Assembly (NCBI GenBank): GCA_021234155.1
Contig: JAJEKV010000006.1
Coordinates: 9,579,003 to 9,643,002, forward strand
Origin: Isoetes taiwanensis
Taxonomy: Eukaryota > Streptophyta > Lycopodiopsida > Isoetales > Isoetaceae
Reading direction: 5' to 3'
DNA: 64,000 nt
Positions 10,683-21,085 of this stretch are shown here, one piece after another. The position numbers were made by a program, and so were the translations under genes. Numbering within the stretch: position 1 is the stretch's first letter; the number at the start of each line of letters is the position of its first letter. Below the pieces are notes generated by a model. It did not search any database. It was not told the origin of the DNA and was given only the letters and a program-made list of their open reading frames with translations.

Positions 10683-11122
10683 CCCATTGGCCACACTTAG
10701 AGATGACGAGAGAGAGAATAATGAGAGAATACGAGAGATGATGAGATGGGGAGATGGGAGAGATGGGTGAGAGTGGGAAAACCCAACTCTCACCTCGAGA
10801 TGATTAAGCCCTCAACGGCCGTTAGGGGCGTTTTTCATACCCACTAACCAAACAATTAGCCTTAATTTTTATTTTGAAAAAAGCGCCCGAAATGTTTCCC
10901 ACACCATCAATACCGGTAGCCATTTCCTGTTTCTTGATCTTCAAGGCCGCCTTATTCTTGCTACAAGTATCCAATTCCTCGAAGCAATTAGCCGATTACG
11001 ATCCAGGTATTCATCCGATCACGCAGGCATTTTCATTATGTTTTTTGTGCATTTGTTCATTAATTTCTGATCGGCAATTTCCTTTTGTGTCGTCCTTATT
11101 CCTGCAATTTCCTTGAATTCAG

Positions 11123-12316
11123 ATGTCTAAGGCCTCTCGATCTGCTTTGCCAGCAACCAGCAAGCCTTTCGTGCCTCCTCGGATTGAAAAAATGGCACCA
11201 AGAAGGACCCGGAAAATGACAGGCCAGATCTCCATGGATGTTCAATTGGAGACTAATTCTGAGCCAATTCCGACTTCAAGACAGTCAAAAGAGAAGAGAT
11301 CCAAGCGTGTATTCAGCGAAATTCAGGCACCCTCCAATATTGTGAGTGAATCTTTAGAAACCGATTCTGCTTTGGCTATTGTTGTGCATGAGCAGGAAAA
11401 TTCGAAAGTGATAGACACAAAGAATAGGAAGTCCCCTGTGCAATGGACAGATCACGGTGTCTCCACATTCCTCAATCTCCTGAACGAGATGAAATTGGTA
11501 ACCGGAGGCACCCTCAACCTCTCCAACACACAGTGGAGGGAAATTATGATGAAATTGCAGCCCTTTGTTGGGGGTTTAGTGGAGCTGAGACAACTAAAGA
11601 ACAAATGGGATAAGCTGCAAGCTAAATTTAAAGATGAGAAGGAGGCTTGTAGCCATACAGGTTCTGAACCATCAAGTTGGCAGTGGTATGACAGAATGGA
11701 AGAAGTTAAATATGGTGTTACCTCCGATAATCCAATACCGGTCTTTGATGATGGTGGTGAATTTGGCAATGAAGCTTTTGAGGTCGCGGACTTGCATGCC
11801 AATTACTCGAGAATCTTTCATGAATGATAGTTATTTTGAAATCTGTTGGAACAGTCGCAAGATTTGAAGACCAATTTGCTGATCCACCCAATTCAAACAA
11901 TGATGTTAACACGGGAAATCCAAGCAGTCCAGTGATGCCAGAAATTCCAATCAATAGGACACCCACAGGAAACCAGACAGATTCTTCAAGTCCTAGATCA
12001 GCAGCATGTAATCAGCCTGGAGTTTGTGGAAAACCTACAAGTAGAAAGAAGTCCAGGTTGCAAATAGATGAGGACATTGCAATGGGAATATCACAGATGG
12101 CAAGCACATTTGGGGACACACAGGGTGAAGAAATTAGATTTTCTGAAAGAAGAAAGTGCAAGAAAAATTGAGTTGGTCAGGGAATTGGAAACAATAAGAT
12201 CTGCAAACAGTCTGAAAATTGCAGAGTCAATGGCTGCAATGACTCAAAGCATATGTGAAATGACAAAGGAGACCTTGCTCGAAATTGCCAAACTTGCTGC
12301 CAAAAACAAGGAATAA
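11123..12316 (+). CDS. Harbinger Myb/SANT-like DNA-binding protein
   Basis: The first open frame (11123-11827, 234 aa) starts with a basic region (PRIEKMAPRRTRKM). At residues ~110-195 it carries a Myb/SANT-like domain: QWTDHGVSTFLNLLNEMKL, TQWREIMMKL, LRQLKNKWDKLQAKFKDE, with the conserved spaced Trp residues. This is the ORF1 protein that helps Harbinger transposase bind the element ends and enter the nucleus. The frame stops at 11827. Related coding text continues in other frames at 11824-12171 (PPNSNNDVN, then RKKSRLQIDEDIAMGI) and 12068-12316 (a coiled-coil ending AKLAAKNKE). So either introns are present or two or three frame breaks have occurred. I cannot decide which. Confidence 0.8.
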
Positions 12317-12514
12317 AGGTTCGTTTTCAGTTATTTGCTTTTTAGAATTTCTTTTTTGGAACTGTCAAAAAATCATCCAGTAGTCTTAAATATTAAAGAA
12401 GTTGTACAGCCCTATTATTTTAGCATTAAATATTGCCTTCTAGTCACAGTCATCCAAATTCGTAAAGGCTACTTAAGCTCCCTCCAATTCTTGCATGCAA
12501 GCCGCTTCGACAAT

Positions 12515-13087
12515 ATGGAGAGAGTCGTGAACAGAAAGCGCCAACGCTCTCCAAGCCGATCCTCCTCTTCTTCGAGTTCCTCTTCTAGTTCCTCTTCCAG
12601 TTCCTATCGAACTCCACCCACCACATCTTCATCTTCCTCCGAGATACCCTATTATTCTGACCATGATACCTGGCCTACCTCCAGTGACGAGGTTCTTCCC
12701 GACAGCAGTGGGGATTCTCAGCAGTTTAGTGACCCGCCTGTCAGCTTACAGAATATTTTTCAGGAAAATCAAGAAGACTCCTCTGACGAAGTGGAGCAAG
12801 AAGAAAGCGAGTTTTCATCTCCCACTGTCCAGCCAAGTGACCCTGAAGTTGAAGTTATGTCTCACAAGGTTATTCATGGCAGCTTCAGTAAGGAGACCAT
12901 TTCATCTTTTATTCGAATGGGCATTTCCGTGGATCAGGAGGTTTTGGAATGGGCAGCAAATTCTGCAAACAACCGTACAGGGCATATGGAGTGTGTATAT
13001 TTGAAGCTACAGGAAATGTGGTGCCTCCATCAAATTCGTAGTCCAACCTTTCCTTGTGATCTGTGTCCCCTTTCTATGCGAATCTGA
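12515..13087 (+). CDS. Ser-rich ORF between the Harbinger genes
   Basis: Starting at the ATG at 12515, the frame encodes MERVVNRKRQRSPSRSSSSS, a run of about 15 serines, an acidic middle (DSSDEVEQEESEF) and a more ordinary C-terminus (HGSFSKETISSFIRMGISVD, then LKLQEMWCLHQI). The basic start looks like a nuclear localisation signal and the SPSRSSS part like an SR-type region. It follows the Myb-like gene on the same strand by about 200 bp. Harbinger elements normally have only two genes, so this is a possible third protein or passenger. The family is unknown. Confidence 0.5.
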   Translation: MERVVNRKRQRSPSRSSSSSSSSSSSSSSSYRTPPTTSSSSSEIPYYSDHDTWPTSSDEVLPDSSGDSQQFSDPPVSLQNIFQENQEDSSDEVEQEESEFSSPTVQPSDPEVEVMSHKVIHGSFSKETISSFIRMGISVDQEVLEWAANSANNRTGHMECVYLKLQEMWCLHQIRSPTFPCDLCPLSMRI

Positions 13088-13350
13088 CTCTCCTTCACCT
13101 CATTTTTTTGTTATGCATTTTCTTTTTATAAAATGCCTTTGTTTTTGTTAAATGGCATGGCTGCCATTCTTTTTTTCTCATATGATTGCTCGGAACTGAC
13201 AGATGAAAACAAATGCAGATTTCCTGGTATCATTGGAAGGTGTGCAGACTTGTTTTTAATATAGTGAAGTCATTTGACTCACTAAGAATGTTTCTGGAAT
13301 GCTCAAATATTTTGAACAGGGCTTTATATGCCCATGTAATCTTTCTGTTT

Positions 13351-13501
13351 GAATATAAACTTCTCTTTTCAAACTTGTTTGTGTACAAATGATTTTTCCT
13401 GCTCTTGTAAGTTCTCTAATTGCTTTATGAATATAAACTTCTCTTTTCAAACTTGTTTGTGTACAAATGATTTTTCCTGCTCTTGTAAGTTCTCTAATTG
13501 T
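13351..13501. repeat. 78-bp tandem duplication
   Basis: Two head-to-tail units start at 13351 and 13429 (GAATATAAACTTCTC). They lie between the 3' ends of the convergent Harbinger genes. Confidence 0.95.
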
Positions 13502-13702
13502 GAAGTCACAGGACTCACTAATTCTGTAACAGGTTGTTCAGTATTTGTAAGTGAAATGTTTTGAGGCTGTAAATGGAAACTTAGCTCTAAACTCAAACAC
13601 TTATTCATCATAATGTAAGAAATGCCTGACAAATAAGTAAGGATAGTGAGATAGATAAGAATTGACTTTTGAATTTAATATTTATTGTCTACAAAAAAAC
13701 AA

Positions 13703-14904
13703 TCATGGGATCACATGTCCTTCCAGATTTTCAAATAACACGTGCCTCATTTGATCACCTTGTTTTTTTAATGACCTGTTCATGGCTTCTGTTTCATAGT
13801 AGTAAACTGGTGGAGGATCATCCTCAATTGGCAGCATGTCCCAGCCCTTGTGTTCCATTATACAGAAGTTCCAAAGAACACAACATGCGTGTATGATCTT
13901 GGAAGCTTTGGCAACATGCACGGGCAAGTGTTTCAGAATTCTGAATTTTTCCTTAACAATCCCAAATCCATTCTCCACACACACTCTGCCCCTACAAATC
14001 CTTTTGTTGAACTTACCATAAGCACCCTGGTTTTGAGGAAAAACTTTAAGGAGAAAGGGCCTGCTAGAATAGGCTGAGTCACCTAATAGAAGAGGTGGGA
14101 TATTTACCTGAACATCTTGATCAGTAGGCTGCCCCTTCTTCAGTTTTCTGCCACTAAGAGTCACCACTGGTTCTTGCAAAATTTGTTTTGAAGCAATTTT
14201 GTTATAGATGGAGCTCTTCTTGAACTGGTTTGAATCATGGACAGAACCTGTTCTTGTTACACAAACATTTATAAAAAGTCTGCTATGTGTCACAATTCCT
14301 TGCATGAGACATGAATGCCTCTTATGTCTGCTGTAATAGTCTTCCCCATTGTCTTTTTTTTTGGGTTTCCTCCATAAAAAAATATGGGATCCGTCAACTG
14401 CACCATATATATTGGGCAACCCTGTTGCATCATGGAATTCCTTAATGCACTGAATTAATCTTGCACCTGTAGGCATTGCAACAAAACGTTTGTAAAGCAT
14501 TGTCTTCGAAGCCAAAACAAGCGTGATTTTCTTGGTATATTTCTGCCTTGTTGCTTTCCCAACATAAAATCTCGGCCGACATGTAAGGGCATATCCCGTG
14601 TGCAAGAAAATCTGAGAACCATAGCAACTGCTTTCCTGGGATCAACAGGGGGCCTTACTTTAATACCAGGCCTGACAAGATAGGGCACAATTAAACCTAC
14701 CAATCTCTCAAATGTGGCTCTCTTCATCCTGTAAAATTGGTGCCACATATCATCTTCAAAGGAAGCTATACAATTCCATGCGTGGTTATCAATATTATCC
14801 CATTGTGTTCTCTGCCTTGGAGCAATCCAAAATCTTCTTGGTGGTCTTCTAACCCTCTTGGAACCCGCAACCATTAACGCTGCCGGATGCGCAAAACATA
14901 CCAT
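13703..14904 (-). pseudogene. PIF/Harbinger DDE transposase
   Basis: The main frame (14605 to 13703) has the DDE_4 nuclease landmarks: GAVDGSHIFLW (first Asp), PPLLLGDSAYSSRPFLL (second Asp) and RVCVENGFGIVKEKFRIL (Glu). The N-terminal part (14904 to about 14640) encodes HAWNCIASFEDDMWHQFYRM, then LVRPGIKVRPPVDPRKAVA, the helical region normally preceding the catalytic core. The two parts are in different frames. A third frame is open across the junction (about 14600), so at least one frameshift lies in the helix-turn-helix region. The enzyme normally cuts element ends and inserts at TWA sites. The catalytic triad is present, but the copy is probably inactive unless the break is a sequence error. 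Confidence 0.88.
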
Positions 14905-14910
14905 TGTTGT

Positions 14911-15377
14911 CTTCTAAAACATCGTCATCGAGCGGGGGTCATTGGATCTTCGAGCTCATTGAGTTCCAATAGCTGCAAAAAGATATCTCAGAATGCAAAT
15001 CCGAGTGTCAAAGCACGAAAAAGCATGGCAATCATGCCAAGAATGACCGGATCCATGGTTTAGTGGCGAATCGAAAGAAAGGGGAGGGAAAACTAGAAAT
15101 GAATTATCCCACATAGCCCCCGAACCAAGAAATACAGACTTGAATATCCCACAATTTGGCGCCTCAATTGAACGTTCACGATCGAATTATCCCACATTTT
15201 CTCACGGGCCGGAATTGATGCGTGATCGAAAATCCGCAAAAAAAGACAAATCGCCAATAACAGAGGCGTTAAGCCTCGAGAGACAATCGTCTCTCCTCTC
15301 CTCCCAAAAAAATACGTATATTTCGGGAGGAACCGTATGTGACGAGAGATGGATTTTTTACGAGCATGTGGCCGAAT

Positions 15378-15444
<67 letters not shown>

Positions 15445-15641
15445 AGGCCCGACCCCTGGGTCATCCCCCAGGTGCCCTCCGTGGTTTGACAAGTGCTACG
15501 CTGGAAAATTGCGGAGAGGCCACCAGCCCTCAACGAGACGTAAGAGAAGAGTAGAATTCTCCCTCAGGCGGGATGAACAAAACCAAAATGCAAGCTGCTT
15601 TAACCAATCATGCGACCAGCCATAGAGGAGGGAGGGAGGGA
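14911..15641. other. Right flank of the Harbinger region, no gene
   Basis: It contains the second (GA)n array. There are inverted scraps such as CGAGAGACAATCGTCTCTC near 15277. No gene was recognised. Confidence 0.6.
15381..15442. repeat. (GA)n microsatellite, ~31 units
   Basis: An uninterrupted GA run, same strand orientation as the one at 10603. Confidence 0.98.
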
Positions 15642-15855
15642 AACACTGGAACAAGGAGAATTCAGCTCAAAGGAAACGCCGATGAGAATTGCTTGGAAGC
15701 TACAGGGATATATAGCAGACAGAGCTAAAGAAATCATGTGCCAAAGAAAGCCCAGGCCAAAGATGACTCCTACGTCCAAAATAGCGTGACGCCAAAACAG
15801 ACGTCCCTTTCCCCAGAATAATGGTTCTCTTCTATATAAGAAGAGAACCATAGCA
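15642..15855 (+). repeat. 214-bp direct repeat, left copy
   Basis: It matches 23290-23503 over 214 bp with about three substitutions. Both copies end in a perfect hairpin (15821-15851 here): 13-bp arms ATGGTTCTCTTCT/AGAAGAGAACCAT around ATATA. Read on the minus strand, TATA boxes and a CT-rich tail give it an LTR-like look, but no primer site or TG/CA ends were found. Confidence 0.95.
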
Positions 15856-15895
15856 TTCTAGGGAAAGGTCCTTATGCACAAATATCAACATCCGA
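15855..15895 (+). repeat. 41-bp dispersed repeat, copy 2
   Basis: Partner of 8432-8472. It follows directly on the 214-bp repeat. Confidence 0.9.
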
Positions 15896-15899
15896 CACA

Positions 15900-18800
15900 A
15901 AGAGGAACCTCCCTCAAACCCCATCATACATCGAGAACACGAGAAATTGTAAGGCACACTGCTAGAAAAGTGTAATAATCATGAGATGAGGTGGGATGCC
16001 ACTGCAAATAGAGGGGAAGGGGCGCAAGAAACCCTAAGACAACTGGACCGCATAAGGCAAAGAAGGCATGAAACTCGAACACAAACAAGATCAATGGCCA
16101 CCACCAAAGCACATGAAATCAAATTGTAGAACCAACGTACCAACAAACTACAGAAATACGGAAGTAAGAACAAACATACCTAACTTATATCATTCATGCA
16201 AAACAGACTCAAGCGAACTTTCATGAAGACAATGCAAACCCCATAATAAGAAAGAGCAAAAACTATGCACCGTGGAATGCATAAAAAGAGAAGACATCAA
16301 GACCGGACATAGTCAACAAGCTAACAAAGAGCACCTGGAACTAAAATTTAAGAATCAACGTACCAGCAGTGAACCACAGTGAATACTATAATGACAAGAC
16401 ACTACAACAAACAAGGACTAAAACATAAACATATACGCTACATGCATAACTAGTTCAAACAAACTTTCAAAAATAGAAACAACATAACCTACGGGAACAA
16501 GACGATAGGGACCCCGAGACACAAGAACAAAAAGGTTTCATAAGGTGACAGAACAATTATGCAATTGAGAACACCGGTAGACGATGCCACAGAGTCAGCG
16601 AGGATGGGATCAAGGCCCAGAAAAAGAATGGATGAAGAAAAATGAGTGCAACCTGAAACCAGAACGAATACCATTTAAGAATGCCAGACAACGGACCACA
16701 AGAACCACTCCAACATGCACAAATTTGCGAAGATGCAACCGCATTTTGAAATTTAAAATGCAGGCCAAAAGGGAGAATGTCGCGGGAAAAAGGGAACACC
16801 AAACAACTCCTTTAGTTTGTAAGAGATCAACATAGAAAAGGCATGACGACTGGACCAATAAGGTAAGAAGAACTACGTCAAATCAAGGGGCAGACAAAGG
16901 AGGGAATCAAGACAATAGCAGAGCGAAGATGTATCTCAAGGGATAAAATGGAAACAAGAGGAAAGGAACAAACATAGGGTGAAAAAAGACAAACAAGAGA
17001 CTAGAACGAAATGGATAGAAAAAGGGATCGAGAATAGAGAAACAAAGCAAACGAGACAAAATGGCCGAGGACACAAAATGGAAATAACTAAAGGCCCGCA
17101 AAGGCACTAATAAGACACTAAGAATCTATGACAAAGAGCGAGTATAGGCCCTCATAAGGGGATCCATGAGAACCACTGAGAACATATGAGAATATTGGAG
17201 TAAAAGGACAAATAGAGCAACAACAAGAAATAGCAAGGACTAATATTCATGAATGTATACCCACATGCATAACCGATCCAAGCGAATTTTCAACATAGAA
17301 ACAACGATAGGGATTTTGAGACTCAAGAACAATCTAGAGGACTGGACCAAAAGAACCCATTATGGCGAGAGAAAGATGGGGAAAGATGGGTGCTATATGA
17401 CATCGTCGGAAGAAGCAGAGTTTAGAGAACAACTCGGTGAACAACTTGCAAATTTGGTTGACGAGGGCCAACCGGTCACTGAGACCAACAAGAATAAAAA
17501 AGGCCAAGCAAGGTGGATGAAACAATTGGGGTCAACATAGTAAACAACATAATGAATGGACACCACCAGGGCAAAAAGCACTATGATGAATCAAGAGGCG
17601 GGCAAAGGAGGGAGTCAAGACAATAAAGACGTATCAAGAGATAAAATGAACAAACAAAGAGGAAAGGGACAAAATGCAAAATGAAAGAGGAAAGGAATGC
17701 GAGATTATAATGAAATGGATGGAATAAGGGATTAGGAATAGAGGAACAGAGCAAATTGGGACAAAGGAGCTAGGGCCACCAATGCAAATAATGCCCTCGA
17801 AGGCATTCACGAGAAACTAAGGATCAATGATAAAAGAGAAGAGTATAGGCCCTCAGAAGGGCATCCAAAAGAACAATTAAGAATATGTGAGAAACAAGCA
17901 TGCACTTATCTACCTATACATACACCTAGAAATAAAGCTCAAGAATCTTAGAGCAAAAAAGGAAAGCAAAACAAATGAAATGGATGGAGAAATGGGATAA
18001 AGAAAAGAGGCACTAGAAAACCGCTGTGAAATGGAAAGGCGAGGGAAATAAATTGGGCAAAAGAACAAACTACAACTGAAAAGACCAGGGAAAAAGCACG
18101 AGTGAGAGGAAGAAATCATGCATGCGCAAGTGAACAAACTACTGCTGAGCAATCAGACAGATGGGACAACTCAGAGCAACTCGGACAAGCAGAGCAGTGC
18201 AATGACGTATGAAAGCAACTCAAGCACAACCCAGACTGTAGGAGCTAGGACTCAAAGGACCATAAGAGCTCAACGAGACAAATGGAACAACAGTCGACAA
18301 AAGGGAATAATGGACGTCATGTAGTAAAGGGAACGAGTAAAGGCAGTGGAAAGAAGCCAATGAACCAAAAGAATTGAAGGGGCACATGGCTAGGTGGTCA
18401 ACACAAGTACATGGAACTAGCCACATATAAAAGAAGATTTGCAACTAAATGTCACAAGCACCAATGCCGCAAGAATGCAATAGTTCATGAGTAGAAAAAA
18501 TGCCAGAATATCCAAATGGAGAAGGTTATATTCAAGATACTGGAAATACCTGACTCGCCCGACAACTCGTGCTAAAGTCCGTAGGTCAAGTGCCAAAATG
18601 TACAAAAGGGGGCAACCGACATGTGTTGATTAAATACAGGATATAGTGAGGAATTGCCCAAAATGCAATGAAGCAACTAAATGCAAAACTGACTTGGCGT
18701 AAAAAAGCAACATACAAAGTAGTTAGTCCCTTGTTGAACCCTGTGGACAAAGATTTAACAACGATCCCCATCAATGTCGACTAGAGATGGTACCACCCCT

Positions 18801-20620
18801 TCATAATGACAAGACAAGGAACACTACCAAGAAGCCAGTCCGACATTGACCCCTCTAGTCACCAAGTCAAAAAATGATTCTTATCCGCATCTACTCGAGA
18901 TGCCCTCCCCAACCGAATTATAGCTCGAAGCTTTTCCACCAAGAACCCTGCAACTAAAACCAACGAAGGCTGTAAACGCAACATTTGCAAAAAGAAGGGA
19001 ACCATACATGGTCAGGCCACCAAAGGAAAAAACCATCAACTCTGACAAATATACTAATCTAAACAGCAACTGGCCCAAGGGCACCTGATAAAACCAATAT
19101 CTAACAACCCTACTTTTACCCACTACGTAACTTACAAAACAGGACGAGGTTTCAAACCTTCAAATCCGAAAGAGAGAGCAAAAAGACTTAAAATAGACCA
19201 TCAAAGAGAGAAACTATCACTGGGACGAACCTACTAAATCAAACACACCAACCACCACTAAAAACTAGAAGGACTAGTCAATTTTAAATGAAGGTAAATA
19301 AGAAATAAGATAGGCAAGAAGATAGATAGGCCACCCAAGGAAACATACCACCACGACAATTATACAAAGCTAAATGCAAACCGACCCAAGAAAAGAACCA
19401 AACGACTATGCAAAAATGAGCAATAACCCATAATTTATACATGTACAAATACATGCAAGTAAGAAAGCCACAAAAGGATTTGACACGTAAGATGGATAAT
19501 CTTGATACGAAAAAATAGAGACAATGAGGATGGACACCATAAACCGACCAACCCAAAAAGCTGAAAGAACAAAGAAAGTGCATACCCTTACCTAACACGA
19601 CCCATGCAAGAACCAGACAACCAAGAAAGCAACGAGGCAAACAAGGACTGACTCTAGACTCCAAGCTCAAGCACATCCAAGGCAACCAACAGAAAAGACA
19701 ACACAAACAAGAAAAATGCTCTTGGGGAAGGATAGGGTACAATGGACCCAAGCACAACCAACCTATGCACCAAGACCTTTGTGTTAGTAATGGCTAATAA
19801 TATGCATGAGGACTTCTTGTTCTTAATATTTAATAATATTATGTACAAAGACCCCTGATTATAATGTTTATAACAAAAAAAAGGTTTAACATTGATAACA
19901 AAAATAAAATAAAAGGGGCACAATGGGCATCAAAACAACAAGGGAAAGAGGAGGCGTCGATTAGACGGACCAAATTCAACCTAGGCACAACCAACCTATG
20001 CACCAGGACCTTTTGTTATTAATGTCCAACAATATGCACCAAGACTTTTGGTTATTAATGTTTAATAATATTATGCACAAGGATCCCTTATTATAATGTT
20101 TATAACAAAAGGTTTAATGTTGTATAAAGGGGGCACAATGGACCTAAACATGGCGTCAAACCAAGGGAAAGATGAGGCTAGGACTAGACGGACCAATCTC
20201 AACACCGAACCGATAAAAAGGAGGCAAGGACGAGAGTAATTAATCTCAACATAGAAACTATTGTAACCATCCTCTTAAGACCTCGTAATCATCCCTTTAA
20301 CATCCTTTTAAGACCTCGTAATTCATCCTTTTAAGACCTCGAACATAACCAACCCCCCATGCATAAACCTACAAGAAAAGAAGCATAACTTGACCGAGGC
20401 CCTAGCACATTCAAGAGAAGAAACTTTCGCACCTGGAACGAAAACCTTATAAGGGCTAAGAACAAGACAAACAGAGTGAGAAAAAGCTTTTGCTATGATC
20501 CAACACGACACGCTGCTTTAAGGATGTGAAATCCAGACAAACCACTTTGGAGCTGCAACTAGAAACAAAAAACTTGCACATATGAAATATAAACATTTTA
20601 GAAGCAAGAACAAGACAAAC
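15900..20620. other. Purine-rich repeat block, no gene
   Basis: The plus strand is strongly A+G-rich for about 5 kb, the mirror image of the 8.5-10.5 kb block. Similar text recurs about 0.7 kb apart: for example 16885-17190 and 17590-17900 share AAAGGAGGGA, AAATGGAT and GAGTATAGGCCCTCA. This suggests decayed higher-order tandem repeats. Open frames here are compositional. Confidence 0.7.
19745..20200. repeat. ~230-bp degenerate tandem duplication
   Basis: CACAACCAACCTATGCACCA starts two units (about 19754 and 19987). Both continue through TTTAATAATATTATG and ATAATGTTTATAACAAAA to a GGCACAATGG motif. Confidence 0.85.
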
Positions 20621-20628
20621 AAGCAAGA

Positions 20629-20748
20629 CATATGATCCAGATACCATACGGGGCATGATGAGGCACGCAAGGCAATCTTTAGCTTTTGCATATGATCCAG
20701 AAACCATACGGTGCATGATGAGGCACGCAAGGCAATCTTTTGCTTTTG
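20629..20748. repeat. 60-bp tandem duplication
   Basis: CATATGATCCAGA begins two 60-bp units (20629, 20689) that differ at a few bases. Confidence 0.95.
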
Positions 20749-20841
20749 GTGAGGCAAACAAGGTAAAAACTTTCACAAACCTTACCCATTGCTTTCCTGA
20801 GGATGGTTACTCAAGATAGAAGTTGTGAGACTGCTTTGATG

Positions 20842-21077
20842 CAAGGGGGATTCACTGTAAGTGCCATACAATGTGCCTGAGTGACTTGTAGGGGGGTTTT
20901 TTCGACCCATTTCCATACGTATACGTAAGAGGTAGGGGGGTTTTTTGCCACTACTTGGGGTAAACTTTGTACGGAAGGGGTCGAATTTGCCTTTCAAGAA
21001 ATCGTATACGGGGGTGTTTTTGATCACCCTATGCACGCACATGGCATACCCCCCTTACTATAAGTGAACCCCCCGGG
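20842..21077. mobile_element. 236-bp MITE, copy 1 (hAT-like, 8-bp TSD)
   Basis: The element runs from CAAGGGGGATTCACT to AGTGAACCCCCCGGG. The ends are inverted repeats matching at 12 of 15 positions, and weaker inverted similarity continues inward (for example TTCGACCC near both arms), so it can fold back. It is flanked by a perfect 8-bp duplication CTTTGATG (20834-20841 and 21078-21085). It encodes no transposase. By eye it is identical over all 236 bp to the copy at 62555-62790, which has a different 8-bp duplication. Eight-bp duplications are typical of hAT-type elements. Confidence 0.95.
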
Positions 21078-21085
21078 CTTTGATG

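Larger units (their letters stand above)
10880..14910. mobile_element. PIF/Harbinger-type DNA transposon (limits approximate)
   Basis: A plus-strand Myb/SANT-like gene and a minus-strand DDE transposase converge, the typical two-gene plan of plant PIF/Harbinger elements. An additional Ser-rich frame lies between them. I could not find matching terminal inverted repeats or a TAA/TTA duplication. (GA)n arrays lie outside on both sides (10603 and 15381). Confidence 0.8.

Noticed and set aside
10448-10793. Frames with Ser-Leu or Glu-Arg runs on both strands
   Set aside because: They are translations of the (GA)n microsatellite.
10826-10858. Candidate left Harbinger end (TTA followed by GGGGCGTTTTTCATACCC)
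   Set aside because: I found no matching inverted copy on the right side near 14.9-15.6 kb.
15600-15851. A frame conserved between 15600-15851 and 23230-23553 (minus)
   Set aside because: The conservation is that of the 214-bp DNA repeat; it has no start context, domain or coding-type substitution pattern.
16489-19923. Many membrane-like minus-strand frames
   Set aside because: They are the complement of the purine-rich block; hydrophobic composition is expected and no family is recognisable.
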